Source: Bacillus sp. es.034 (GTDB taxonomy: Bacteria; Bacillota; Bacilli; Bacillales; Bacillaceae_B). Taken from it: DNA of 64,000 bases. A program made the translations under genes and the position numbers. Under the pieces are notes generated by a model. The model did not search any database. It was not told where the DNA came from and worked only from the letters and a program-made list of their open reading frames with translations. The first letter of the stretch is position 1; each line of letters begins with the position of its first letter. Location of the stretch: assembly GCF_002563655.1 (NCBI RefSeq), contig NZ_PDIY01000001.1:2392001-2456000 (forward strand). Direction: 5' to 3'. Below, piece by piece: positions 31,415 to 39,811 of the stretch.

Positions 31415-31460
31415 ATGAGCTCTATCGGTCCTCTGGGGGCTGATAGGGCTCATCTATTTT
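31415..31460 (+). terminator. Terminator after the acyl-CoA dehydrogenase
   Basis: ATGAGCTCTATC pairs with GATAGGGCTCAT with a small bulge; the T-run that follows is short (CTATTTT). Confidence 0.7.
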
Positions 31461-31650
31461 GTTTCATATGGGGTATGTGAGAAGAAACAAAAGATGAAAA
31501 ACAGGAAAAAAGAAGGAAATGTGTCTAATTTGTGAGAAAGATGGAAAAGTTAATTGATAGTACTTTTACTTTGTCGGTTTTTACAGTAAAATATAAAGTG
31601 TTGAAAAGAGCACTATTTTTTGGATGTTGTACATAAAGGAGGTTAAAATC

Positions 31651-32025
31651 ATGAATCGTAATCCAATCATCCCATTCGTACTGATCATGGCCCTTGGAAT
31701 TGGTCTTATTTTCTTCTTGTCGATTGAAGGCCTTAACAATGCCGAAGATAAAGCGAAGGAAGAAAAGCATGGTGAGACTGCTGGCAAAGAAGGCGAACAA
31801 GCTTCAAGCGGGGAGTTCGATCCGGAAGCTAAGTACAAGGAGTCTTGTGTATCTTGTCATGGTGGGAACTATGAAGGTGGCGCGGGTCCAGCTCTTAAAG
31901 GAACGAAGCTGTCTAAAGACGAGATCAAAGATAGAATCAAAAATGGTGGAGGCATCATGCCGGCCGGTCTTGTAGCAGATGAAAATCTTGATGCAATGGC
32001 AGACTGGATCAAATCACTTAAATAA
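31651..32025 (+). CDS. cccA: Membrane-anchored cytochrome c-550
   Basis: Small c-type cytochrome of the respiratory chain, anchored by one N-terminal membrane helix with the heme domain outside. I start it at ATG 31651 (MNRNPIIPFVLIMALGIGL) behind AGGAGG. The 124-residue product has a charged, Glu-rich linker (about 30-55), the heme-binding CVSCHGG near residue 71 and a distal Met in GGGIMPAGL. The size and layout match B. subtilis CccA. Monocistronic, with its own terminator. Confidence 0.95.
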   Translation: MNRNPIIPFVLIMALGIGLIFFLSIEGLNNAEDKAKEEKHGETAGKEGEQASSGEFDPEAKYKESCVSCHGGNYEGGAGPALKGTKLSKDEIKDRIKNGGGIMPAGLVADENLDAMADWIKSLK

Positions 32026-32039
32026 TGAATGATTGAAAA

Positions 32040-32072
32040 AGGTTCTTTGTCTTTGGGCAAAGGACTTTTTTT
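32040..32072 (+). terminator. Terminator after cccA
   Basis: GTTCTTTG pairs with CAAAGGAC (one G-U), loop TCTTTGGG, then TTTTTTT. Confidence 0.85.
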
Positions 32073-32140
32073 ATATGGAGAAGTTGGTTAAAATGAGTAT
32101 CAGATAAGCAGGACCAATAATAATGAGTAAAGGTGAACGA

Positions 32141-32851
32141 ATGAATATCCAACAATTATCAAAACGACTTGAAACCGTTGTTTCATACATACCAAAACAA
32201 TCAAAAATTGCCGATATCGGTTCAGATCATGCCTACCTTCCTTGCTATGCAGTCAATAAAGGTATCGCTTCTTCAGCGATCGCCGGTGAGGTGGTAAAAG
32301 GCCCTTACCTTTCTGCGAAAAAACAGGTGGAAGATGCGGGGTTAACGCGGGAAGTTGAAGTAAGGTTAGGCAATGGTCTGGAAGTCTTATCACCCGGTGA
32401 AGTCAATTGTATTACGATCGCCGGGATGGGGGGTGCTTTGATTGCATCAATCTTGGAGGCTGGCAAGGACAAACTGACTGACGGACCAAGATTGATCCTA
32501 CAGCCCAATGTGAGTGCGAAATCGATCAGGACATGGCTGATGGAAAATGGTTGGGATCTAATCGGTGAGGAAATCCTTGAAGAAGATGATAAGCTATATG
32601 AAATTTTGATAGCAGAAAAAGGAGATCCAAGCACCCACTACTCGAAGGAACGTGAAAAAGAATTGCTGCTCGGGCCGTTCTTGATGAAGGATCGAAATGC
32701 TGCATTCATCAAAAAATGGAATCAGGAACTCCGACAGTGGAAGAATATCGTGAATAACATGGAAAAAGCAGAGCAGACCGAAGCGTTGGAAGTACGTAAA
32801 AATGAGCTTCTGCACAAAATCAAAATGGTTGAGGAGGTCCTGATCTCATGA
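32141..32851 (+). CDS. trmK: tRNA (adenine-22-N1)-methyltransferase TrmK
   Basis: SAM-dependent enzyme that methylates A22 in bacterial tRNAs. I use ATG 32141 (MNIQQLSKRLETVVSYIP) because AAAGGTG precedes it; an ATG six codons up has none. The 236-residue product has the SAM loop IADIGSDHAYLPCYAV near residue 22 and the motif NCITIAGMGGALIASIL. The C-terminal third is a coiled-coil. It overlaps yqfO by four bases. Confidence 0.93.
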   Translation: MNIQQLSKRLETVVSYIPKQSKIADIGSDHAYLPCYAVNKGIASSAIAGEVVKGPYLSAKKQVEDAGLTREVEVRLGNGLEVLSPGEVNCITIAGMGGALIASILEAGKDKLTDGPRLILQPNVSAKSIRTWLMENGWDLIGEEILEEDDKLYEILIAEKGDPSTHYSKEREKELLLGPFLMKDRNAAFIKKWNQELRQWKNIVNNMEKAEQTEALEVRKNELLHKIKMVEEVLIS

Positions 32852-33966
32852 AAACAGTGAACGGACATGAAATCATTCAGCTTTTTGAAGAGTTCTCTCC
32901 GAAATATCTGGCTGAAAGCGGTGATCCGATCGGACTTCAGATCGGTAAGCTGAATGAGAAGGTCGAAAATGTCATGATCACACTGGACGTGCTGGAAAAT
33001 GTCGTGGATGAAGCGATCAAGAATAATGTCAAATTGATCATTGCCCATCATCCGCCATTATTTCGACCACTGAAATCTTTACAAACGGATACGTATCAGG
33101 GAAGAATGATTGAGAAGCTGATCAAACATGATATTAGCGTATATGCTGCCCATACCAATCTTGATGTGGCGGCAGGCGGTGTGAATGATCTACTCGCTGC
33201 TAAGCTTCAATTACAGGATCCTTCTGTACTTGTTCCTACCTATCAGGAAGAAATTCGTAAATTGGCGGTTTATGTGCCGAAAGAACATGCAGGGGAACTG
33301 AGGGAGGCTTTAGGGAAAGCCGGAGCAGGACATATCGGTAATTATTCCCATTGCACCTTCTCCTCTGAGGGACAGGGGAGATTCCTGCCCGGGGAGGGAA
33401 CAAATCCTCATATAGGAAAACAGGGCGCCCTTGAAGAGGTTTCAGAAGAAAAGGTGGAGACGGTTTATCCGGTTTCCCTGGAGAAAAAAGTATTGAAATC
33501 CATGTTTACCCACCATCCATATGAAGAAATCGCCTATGATATCTACTCCCTGGAAAACGGTTCTAATGCCCTTGGACTGGGCAGGATCGGCTATTTAGCA
33601 GAGGAGATGAGCCTGAAGGACTTTGCACTGTTTGTAAAGAAAACATTAGGCATGGATGGAATCAGGTTGATTGGGGACGGGGACGCAAAGGTGAAGAAAG
33701 TGGCGGTACTCGGCGGAGATGGTAATAAGTTCATCGGAAAAGCCAAGAGACAGGGTGCCGATGTGTTCGTTTCCGGTGATATCTATTATCATACGGCCCA
33801 TGACGCCATGATGATGGGGCTAAATATTGTGGATGCAGGCCATCACATTGAAAAGGTGATGAAAGAGGGAGTAGCCGCTCATTTAGCCAAAAGATGCTCG
33901 GAAAAAGGGTTTATTGTCAATATATTTGCTTCGAAAGCAGAAACGAACCCCTTTACGTATATGTAA
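32848..33966 (+). CDS. yqfO: Nif3-like dinuclear metal protein YqfO
   Basis: NIF3/YbgI family protein (372 residues) with a dinuclear metal site; the function is debated. Metal-binding signatures are LIIAHHPPLF, YAAHTNLDVAAGGVND and, near the C-terminus, FVSGDIYYHTAHDAMMMG and VDAGHHIE. A middle domain (about 130-240) of the PII-like type is inserted, as in other Bacillus members. Translationally coupled to trmK by ATGA. Confidence 0.93.
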   Translation: MKTVNGHEIIQLFEEFSPKYLAESGDPIGLQIGKLNEKVENVMITLDVLENVVDEAIKNNVKLIIAHHPPLFRPLKSLQTDTYQGRMIEKLIKHDISVYAAHTNLDVAAGGVNDLLAAKLQLQDPSVLVPTYQEEIRKLAVYVPKEHAGELREALGKAGAGHIGNYSHCTFSSEGQGRFLPGEGTNPHIGKQGALEEVSEEKVETVYPVSLEKKVLKSMFTHHPYEEIAYDIYSLENGSNALGLGRIGYLAEEMSLKDFALFVKKTLGMDGIRLIGDGDAKVKKVAVLGGDGNKFIGKAKRQGADVFVSGDIYYHTAHDAMMMGLNIVDAGHHIEKVMKEGVAAHLAKRCSEKGFIVNIFASKAETNPFTYM

Positions 33967-34006
33967 AAAAGAAAGGCCCCTTGAGATTTCGCAAGGGGCC
34001 TTTCAG
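33963..34006. terminator. Bidirectional terminator between yqfO and ispH
   Basis: GAAAGGCCCCTTG (33971-33983) pairs perfectly with CAAGGGGCCTTTC (33992-34004), with a long A-run on the left (T-run for the minus-strand ispH). Confidence 0.9.
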
Positions 34007-34011
34007 CATTC

Positions 34012-34968
34012 TTATTTGGTTCCCATTTTCGCTTTCCTGACTTTAGGGAGTATCTTATTTAATGGGACATTGCGCTCTCTTGTCCATGTGGACTCGTCAT
34101 TTGGATCAAAAGCTTCCAGGAATTTAATGACTTCCTTCACAATCGGTGTTGGAGTGGATGCACCGGCAGTGACAGCGACGACACCCGCATCTTTGATCCA
34201 TTCTATATCGAGCTCGCTGATGTCTGAGATGCGGTGGGCAGGTGTACCTGCGATATCCATCGACACTTGTGCAAGGCGATTGGAGTTATTGCTCTTCGGG
34301 TCGCCGACGACGATAAGGACATCTGCATCCCCTGCCTGCTCTGCCACTGCTTCCTGTCGTACTTGGGTAGCCAGGCAGATTTCTTTGTGCAGCTCGACAT
34401 GAGGATACATTTCCTTCACTTTATCCATCGTATCAAGTACATCCCATTGACTCATGGTTGTTTGGTTCGTCACGATGATCTTATCGTTGTCGATGGACAG
34501 CTGTTCGACGTCGTCGGCTGTTTCGACGAGGTGAACGATTTCGGGTGCGACACCGACTGCGCCTTCAGGCTCGGGATGCCCCTTTTTCCCGATATAAATC
34601 ACATCATAGCCCTCGGCTTCTTTGGCCCGGATCAAATCATGTGTCTTTGTGACGTCGGGACAGGTAGCATCCAGTGTAACCAACCCTTTTTGCTTCGCGA
34701 TTTCTTTCACCTCAGGAGAGACTCCGTGGGCGGTGAAGATCACCGTTCCTTCATTCACCTGTTCAATGATTTCTTTTCTATTGCTGCCATCGAGAGTGAT
34801 GATACCGTCTTCTTCAAACGCATCCGTTACATGTTTGTTATGGACGATCATCCCCAGAATATAAATTGGACGAGGAAGCGATTTGTCTAATGCGGCATTT
34901 CTAGCAATGACCATTGCATCTACCACACCATAACAATAGCCTCTCGGAGTAATCTTAATAATATCCAT
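34012..34968 (-). CDS. ispH: 4-hydroxy-3-methylbut-2-enyl diphosphate reductase
   Basis: Last enzyme of the MEP isoprenoid pathway; a 4Fe-4S reductase yielding IPP and DMAPP. I use ATG 34968 ([19 protein letters not shown]) behind AGGAGG; a TTG one codon upstream is possible. The 318-residue product has the three cluster Cys in RGYCYG (residue 12), [10 protein letters not shown], and [11 protein letters not shown], plus the conserved [16 protein letters not shown]. ispG lies about 8 kb away on the same strand. Confidence 0.97.
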   Translation of the reverse strand: MDIIKITPRGYCYGVVDAMVIARNAALDKSLPRPIYILGMIVHNKHVTDAFEEDGIITLDGSNRKEIIEQVNEGTVIFTAHGVSPEVKEIAKQKGLVTLDATCPDVTKTHDLIRAKEAEGYDVIYIGKKGHPEPEGAVGVAPEIVHLVETADDVEQLSIDNDKIIVTNQTTMSQWDVLDTMDKVKEMYPHVELHKEICLATQVRQEAVAEQAGDADVLIVVGDPKSNNSNRLAQVSMDIAGTPAHRISDISELDIEWIKDAGVVAVTAGASTPTPIVKEVIKFLEAFDPNDESTWTRERNVPLNKILPKVRKAKMGTK

Positions 34969-35102
34969 CAATAAATATCCTCCTACATGAGAGAGTCTTT
35001 TGTCTTCATTATAAAGGAGAAAGGTCCGTCTGACAAAGAGAACGAAGTGAAGGATCATTTTCACATGAACAAGTGACACATGTTTTTTACTTTTATACCC
35101 AA

Positions 35103-35145
35103 AAAATAATCCCTGTCAGGTGATGGAATACCTTTAGGGATGCGA
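35103..35145 (-). terminator. Terminator of the yqfQ/vrrA-like gene
   Basis: On the minus strand ATCCCT and AGGGAT, with an inner AGGT/ACCT pairing, are followed by TATTTTTT. Confidence 0.65.
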
Positions 35146-35148
35146 CTT

Positions 35149-35913
35149 TTATATATATAGTTTTGGTTTTGGATGTGATTTAGCCGGTGCCTCATCATCC
35201 CAATCTTCTTCATCAGTGATTTTTACAGAAGGTTTCTTTTTCTTTTTTTTCTTTACAGGGATTTCTGCTTCGGGGATTTCTTCACTTTCCTCACTTTGAA
35301 CCTCTGTCGATAGGTCATCAGGCGTTTCAGCAGACATATCCTTAAACCCGCGGTACAGCTTCCAAAGAGAAGGAATATTTTTGACCATCGGACCATATTG
35401 CTGAAACATCGGGCCCAACTGCTGGGCAGTCTGCAACATTTGTTGAGTGTTGGACAGAAAGGAATTGACATTGCCGGGATTCAAGAGAGATTGCATGATT
35501 CCCCCAGCTGCCTGAGGTGATCGCTCGAATCCGGTTTCACCTGCAGAAGACCTCGTAAATTGTTCCAGAAGTCCTCCACCGCCTGCATTGCGGTTTTCCC
35601 CTTTTTTCAGGAACTTCGACAGCAACCCTTTGCCTTGCCCTCTGCCTCCTCCTCTTTGATTCATTCCCATATTAAAGCCTTGTTTAGGAGTTTGCCTTCC
35701 AAATTGAAAAGGCGGGGGCTGTGTCTGTCCCATCCCGAAATGATTCCTGCCAGACTGCTGCTGCAATCCGAACCCGTTACCTTGCCGTTGACCCAATCCG
35801 AATGTATTCATCCCGGGTTGCTGTAACCCGAATCCGTTCCCCTGGCGCTGTCTCATTCCGAAAGGATTTCTCATATCCTGACCCTGATTTCTCATTCTTC
35901 TAGGCGGCATCAT
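35149..35913 (-). CDS. yqfQ: VrrA/YqfQ-like repeat protein
   Basis: 254-residue protein of the VrrA/YqfQ family, function unknown. The N-terminal 65 residues are Gly/Gln/Asn/Phe-rich and internally repetitive: RQGNGFGLQQ occurs twice at a spacing of about 20 residues, and GMRQ, GLGQ and GMGQ recur. The middle is helical with SLLNPGNVNSFLSNTQQM and FQQYGPMVKNIPSLWKLYRG. The tail is acidic, then has a run of seven Lys and a final acidic patch. The gene is between ispH and cshB, as in B. subtilis, and the strand is the same as ispH. RBS AAAGGAGG precedes ATG 35913. Confidence 0.8.
   Translation of the reverse strand: MMPPRRMRNQGQDMRNPFGMRQRQGNGFGLQQPGMNTFGLGQRQGNGFGLQQQSGRNHFGMGQTQPPPFQFGRQTPKQGFNMGMNQRGGGRGQGKGLLSKFLKKGENRNAGGGGLLEQFTRSSAGETGFERSPQAAGGIMQSLLNPGNVNSFLSNTQQMLQTAQQLGPMFQQYGPMVKNIPSLWKLYRGFKDMSAETPDDLSTEVQSEESEEIPEAEIPVKKKKKKKPSVKITDEEDWDDEAPAKSHPKPKLYI
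35733..35871 (-). repeat. In-gene tandem repeat (about 20 codons, 2-2.5 copies)
   Basis: The segment encoding the two QRQGNGFGLQQ units plus diverged half-unit is repetitive at protein and DNA level. This is the position of the variable-number repeat in vrrA of the B. cereus group. Confidence 0.6.
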
Positions 35914-36219
35914 GACAGCCTCCTTTCATTTCAATAAATTCGTTGTCACTATAGAGTATGCAACAGGTTAAAAAAGGGTATTGTGACAATAACATCTGAA
36001 ATAATATCAAGTTGACCTAGATGTTTTGCTGAAAATTGATTATAATGGTTAGATGTTCTTTAAATATCACGCTTCTAAACGTTAAAATAAAATCACTGAC
36101 AACTAAAAAAGTGATCTATACATTTTATATAAATCTGTGGTGATGATGTGAACGGCATAGACATCCATCCCGATGACAGCGTAAATAAAAGGATATGAAG
36201 ATAAAAGGAGATGTACTCA
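35914..36219. promoter_or_regulatory. Divergent intergenic region yqfQ/cshB
   Basis: About 300 non-coding bases. On the plus strand there is a consensus TATAAT at 36041-36046; the nearest strong -35 (TTGACC at 36012) is 23 bases away, too far for a standard promoter. A small hairpin ATCAC...GTGAT occurs near 36091-36115 in what would be the cshB leader of about 170 nt. I see no gene. Confidence 0.35.
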
Positions 36220-37527
36220 ATGAAAAAGAATTTATTTCTGCAATTTGGATTTCAGTCTTTCATCAATGAAGCTGTAGAAGAACTGGGTTTCTATGAACCA
36301 ACTGAAATTCAGAAGAAAATGATCCCTCTGATCTTAAAGGGACAAAGTGCGATCGGTCAATCTCAGACGGGAACGGGGAAAACCCACTCGTATCTATTAC
36401 CGATCATCGAAAAGGTGGATGCAGCTTCTGAGCAGGTACAAGCTGTCATCACTGCACCTACCCGTGAATTGGCACAACAGATTTATCAGGAAGTACTTAA
36501 GATTACGAAGGATACTGAGATCGTATCCCGTTGCTATATCGGGGGAACGGACAAACAGAGAACGATCGAAAAGTTAAAGCATCAGCCTCATATCGTTGTC
36601 GGTACGCCGGGACGAATTAATGACCTTGTAAAGGACCAGGCACTATTTGTCTATACAGCGAAGCTTCTTGTGATCGATGAAGCTGATTTGATGCTCGATA
36701 TGGGATTCATTGAAGATGTGGATCAAATTGCGGCGAAGATGCCTGAGAAACTACAGATGTTGGTGTTTTCTGCCACAATCCCAGAGAAACTGAAGCCGTT
36801 TTTGAAGAAGTATATGGAAAATCCACAATATGCCCACGTGGAGCCGGAACAGCTATCGGCCAAAAATATTGAACACGTGATCGTCCCTTTGAAGAGCCGT
36901 GATAAAACCAATATGCTTTACAATATTTTAGTGGAAATCAATCCTTACTTAGGGATCGTGTTCACCAACACGAAGCAAAAGGCGGATGAAGTAGCGGATG
37001 CCCTGATTGCCAAAGGATTGAAGGTCGGCCGTATTCACGGTGATCTTTCCCCTCGTGAACGTAAGAAAATGATGAAACAAATAAGAAACCTTGATTATCA
37101 ATACATTGTGGCAACAGACCTTGCAGCCAGAGGGATCGATATCGAAGGGGTCAGCCATATCATCAACTATGAACTGCCTCAGGATCTGGATTTCTATGTT
37201 CATCGTTCAGGCCGTACAGCACGTGCGGGGAATAGCGGTATTGCCTTCACCATTTATACGCCTTCGGATGAAGATGCGCTGAATCGTCTGGAGAAGCTTG
37301 GAATCAGCTTTTCCCATCGGGATATTAAAAAAGGAGAATGGTCCGAGCTGCCTCCTCTGAACAAGCGTAAAAACCGTCAAAAATCGAACGTTGATGAAAT
37401 CGATGAAAAGGCAAAATCGCTAGTCCGTAAACCGAAATCGGTTAAACCGGGATATAAAAAGAAAATGAAATACAAAATGGATCAAATCAAGAAGCGGGAA
37501 AGAAGAATAAAAAACAGAAACAAATAA
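36220..37527 (+). CDS. cshB: DEAD-box RNA helicase CshB
   Basis: ATP-dependent RNA helicase used in RNA unwinding, especially in the cold. I start at ATG 36220 (MKKNLFLQFGFQSFINEAV); AAAAGGAG lies nine bases before, while the ATG three codons up overlaps that site. The 435-residue product has the Q motif, GQSQTGTGKTHSYLLP, PTRELAQQ, VIDEADLML, SATIP and the C-terminal HRSGRTARAG. A basic tail of about 65 residues follows (ending KKRERRIKNRNK). It corresponds to yqfR. Confidence 0.95.
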   Translation: MKKNLFLQFGFQSFINEAVEELGFYEPTEIQKKMIPLILKGQSAIGQSQTGTGKTHSYLLPIIEKVDAASEQVQAVITAPTRELAQQIYQEVLKITKDTEIVSRCYIGGTDKQRTIEKLKHQPHIVVGTPGRINDLVKDQALFVYTAKLLVIDEADLMLDMGFIEDVDQIAAKMPEKLQMLVFSATIPEKLKPFLKKYMENPQYAHVEPEQLSAKNIEHVIVPLKSRDKTNMLYNILVEINPYLGIVFTNTKQKADEVADALIAKGLKVGRIHGDLSPRERKKMMKQIRNLDYQYIVATDLAARGIDIEGVSHIINYELPQDLDFYVHRSGRTARAGNSGIAFTIYTPSDEDALNRLEKLGISFSHRDIKKGEWSELPPLNKRKNRQKSNVDEIDEKAKSLVRKPKSVKPGYKKKMKYKMDQIKKRERRIKNRNK

Positions 37528-37596
37528 GGGTTTGAACGTGATTCATTTGTACACATTCGATACTATAAAGAGAGATTTTCTTAGGAGTTGAGAAGA

Positions 37597-38490
37597 ATGG
37601 TTAAGATTGGATCCCATGTTTCCATGAGTGGAAAGAATATGTTACTCGCTTCAAGTGAAGAAGCCGTTTCGTATGGTGCGAATACCTTCATGATTTATAC
37701 AGGTGCACCACAGAACACGAGAAGGAAAAAAATCGAAGACCTGAATATCGAAGCGGGTCTTGCTCATATGAAAGAAAATGGAATAGAGGACATCGTGGTA
37801 CATGCTCCTTATATCATCAATATCGGAAATACGACCAACCCTTCTACATTCGAATTGGGAGTCAATTTCCTTCGCTCTGAAATGGGGCGCACAGAAGCGA
37901 TCGGGGCAGGACAGATCGTCCTTCATCCTGGTGCTCATGTCGGTGCGGGAGCGGATCAGGGGATTGCGAAGATCATTGAAGGCCTTAACGAAGTGCTGAC
38001 AAAGGATCATAAGGTTCAAATTGCCCTTGAGACAATGGCTGGAAAAGGTTCTGAATGTGGGAGATCCTTTGAGGAAATCGCTCAGATCATAAATGGAGTG
38101 GAACTGAATGATCGCCTTTCCGTCTGCTTTGATACGTGTCATACACATGATGCAGGATACAATATCGTAGAAGATTTCGATGGGGTATTGGAAGAATTCG
38201 ATAAAATCGTAGGCATCGACCGCTTGAAAGTTCTTCACATAAATGATAGTAAGAATGAACGTGGAGCGGCTAAGGACCGGCATGAAAACCTGGGATTCGG
38301 GCATATCGGATTCAAGGCACTGAATTATATTGTGCATCATCCGCAGCTTAAGGATATTCCCAAGATATTGGAAACACCTTATGTAGGGGAAGATAAGAAA
38401 AATAAAAAGCCTCCTTATAAGTTTGAAATCGACATGCTTCGTAATCAAACCTTCGATGAAGAGGTATTGACGAAGATAATGAATCAGTAA
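37597..38490 (+). CDS. nfo: Endonuclease IV
   Basis: AP endonuclease of base excision repair, important in spore DNA repair in B. subtilis. I use ATG 37597 ([17 protein letters not shown]) behind TTAGGAG. The 297-residue product has the metal ligands in [33 protein letters not shown] and [23 protein letters not shown]. It matches yqfS by position. Confidence 0.97.
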   Translation: MVKIGSHVSMSGKNMLLASSEEAVSYGANTFMIYTGAPQNTRRKKIEDLNIEAGLAHMKENGIEDIVVHAPYIINIGNTTNPSTFELGVNFLRSEMGRTEAIGAGQIVLHPGAHVGAGADQGIAKIIEGLNEVLTKDHKVQIALETMAGKGSECGRSFEEIAQIINGVELNDRLSVCFDTCHTHDAGYNIVEDFDGVLEEFDKIVGIDRLKVLHINDSKNERGAAKDRHENLGFGHIGFKALNYIVHHPQLKDIPKILETPYVGEDKKNKKPPYKFEIDMLRNQTFDEEVLTKIMNQ

Positions 38491-38496
38491 AGAGTG

Positions 38497-38543
38497 GAGG
38501 AGGTAGGTCATGTCTCAAGACGTGACCGCCTCCTCTTTTTTTA
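38497..38543. terminator. Terminator between nfo and yqfT
   Basis: GAGGAGG plus GGTCA pairs with TGACC plus CCTCCTC, followed by TTTTTTT. It separates the convergent genes nfo and yqfT. Confidence 0.85.
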
Positions 38544-38795
38544 TCGGATGAGCTGCAAAAAGAGCTGGTTGATTTCCTTGGCTTTCTTTGGACCGATGAT
38601 CTTAGCCAGGTCCTTCACCAATCTGCTTCTCTTCGTATCATCGAAGATATTGATGTTTTTCCCTTTTACGCTCTGAACGATGCTTGTTGCCTGCTGGGAC
38701 GTGAGAGAAATGTTATATTGTTTTGCATACTTTAATAACTCATCATTTGTAATATGGTTAATTTTGTGATTAATCACATTTTGTAATAGCTTCAT
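38541..38795 (-). CDS. yqfT: DUF2624 family protein YqfT
   Basis: Small conserved protein of 84 residues, function unknown (YqfT/DUF2624 type by position and appearance). I start it at ATG 38795 (MKLLQNVINHKINHITNDEL) behind GAGGAG; an upstream in-frame GTG overlaps that site. Mostly helical and basic, with NITFT-like helix-turn features LLKYAKQYNISLTSQQATSI that resemble an HTH but not strongly. Confidence 0.7.
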   Translation of the reverse strand: MKLLQNVINHKINHITNDELLKYAKQYNISLTSQQATSIVQSVKGKNINIFDDTKRSRLVKDLAKIIGPKKAKEINQLFLQLIR

Positions 38796-38886
38796 GTTTA
38801 TCACTCCTCAAATGATACATATGTATCTCACATCAAGAAAGTGACACTTTTATTAGAAAATGAGAGAAAGAAACGGACGATGACAC

Positions 38887-38918
38887 GGACTGCCCAAACA
38901 AGTGGGCGGTCCCTTTTT
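38887..38918 (+). terminator. Orphan terminator-like hairpin
   Basis: GGACTGCCC (38887-38895) pairs with GGGCGGTCC (38904-38912; one G-U), then CTTTTTG. It faces the plus strand but no plus-strand gene lies between it and the nfo terminator. Confidence 0.6.
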
Positions 38919-38936
38919 GAGTGAAGAACGGAATCA

Positions 38937-38965
38937 TTTACAATTGATGATTCATCCTGTATACT
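38937..38965 (+). promoter_or_regulatory. Sigma-A promoter of the zinc transporter operon
   Basis: TTTACA (38937-38942), 17-nt spacer, TATACT (38960-38965). Confidence 0.7.
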
Positions 38966-38977
38966 ACCCTATGTACT

Positions 38978-39001
38978 TTTAAATCGTAATGATTCTTATA
39001 A
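38978..39001 (+). promoter_or_regulatory. Candidate Zur box
   Basis: The left half AAATCGTAAT (38981-38990) is identical to the Bacillus Zur half-site, followed by GATT; the right half is degenerate. It spans the expected transcript start of the transporter operon. Confidence 0.6.
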
Positions 39002-39016
39002 AGCGAGATGATATAG

Positions 39017-39793
39017 ATGGATATGACAAATCCAGTGATAAAAATAGAAGATGTGAATTTCCGCTATGAGCGTGAAAGGGTTCTCGAAGATATTAATTTG
39101 AGCATACCAAGAGGTGCTTTTCTCGGAATCGTTGGTCCGAACGGTTCTGGGAAATCCACATTACTTAAGCTGGTCCTTGGCCTGCTTCGGGTGAAACAGG
39201 GGAATATTGAGCTGTTCGGGATCCCCCAGAATAAATTCAAACAATGGGACCGCATCGGCTTTGTCTCACAGAAGGCAAACAGCTTCAACACAGGATTTCC
39301 GGCTACCGTTTATGAAGTGGTGGCAAGCGGTCTGGCGAAAAAGGCAGGATTGTTCAAGCGTGTCTCAGCAGCATATAAGAAAGATGTGATTCAAGCAATC
39401 GAATCAGTCGGCATGGGTGAGTTCGCCAAACGGAATATCGGAGAATTATCAGGAGGTCAGCAGCAAAGGGTCTTCATCGCAAGGGCCCTTGTGAGTCAGC
39501 CTGATGTATTGATCCTCGATGAACCGACAGTGGGAGTCGACAGCCGTAACGTACAAAACTTCTATGATATGTTAGAAAGGTTGAACAAGGATCTAGGTAT
39601 CACACTTGTGCTGGTCACCCATGACATCGGGTCGATCTCAAATAAGGTGACACATGTTGCCTGCTTAAATAAACATTTACATTTCCATGGCAAAACAGAA
39701 GAGTTTGAAAAGCTCAAAGAAAATCAGCTTTCCTCTTTTTATGGTCATGATGTACATTTTTTGAATCATGATCATGAACATCATCATTCATGA
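39017..39793 (+). CDS. znuC: Zinc ABC transporter ATP-binding protein
   Basis: ATPase of a high-affinity zinc importer (ZnuC/AdcC family, 258 residues). It has Walker A GPNGSGKSTLLKLVLG, signature [16 protein letters not shown], Walker B LILDEPTVGVD and the switch His in VTHDIG. The C-terminus is His-rich (HDVHFLNHDHEHHHS), as expected for metal handling. The ribosome binding site is weak. The permease gene follows after 18 nt. The solute-binding protein is not here. Confidence 0.93.
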   Translation: MDMTNPVIKIEDVNFRYERERVLEDINLSIPRGAFLGIVGPNGSGKSTLLKLVLGLLRVKQGNIELFGIPQNKFKQWDRIGFVSQKANSFNTGFPATVYEVVASGLAKKAGLFKRVSAAYKKDVIQAIESVGMGEFAKRNIGELSGGQQQRVFIARALVSQPDVLILDEPTVGVDSRNVQNFYDMLERLNKDLGITLVLVTHDIGSISNKVTHVACLNKHLHFHGKTEEFEKLKENQLSSFYGHDVHFLNHDHEHHHS

Positions 39794-39811
39794 TCGATCG
39801 GAGGGAAGAAA

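Noticed and set aside
34234..34890. 218-codon plus-strand frame opposite ispH
   Set aside because: Antisense shadow; residues rich in Cys/His/Phe with no motif.
35733..35871. Repeats in yqfQ as a possible CRISPR or integration array
   Set aside because: Only two to three imperfect, in-frame units without spacers; they encode a repetitive protein.
36012..36046. TTGACC and TATAAT before cshB as a promoter pair
   Set aside because: The 23-nt spacer is outside the working range for sigma-A.
37651..38511. Long minus-strand open frame (286 codons) opposite nfo
   Set aside because: It is fully antisense to a clear endonuclease IV gene, has unnatural composition, and no SD; a mirror of codon bias in nfo.
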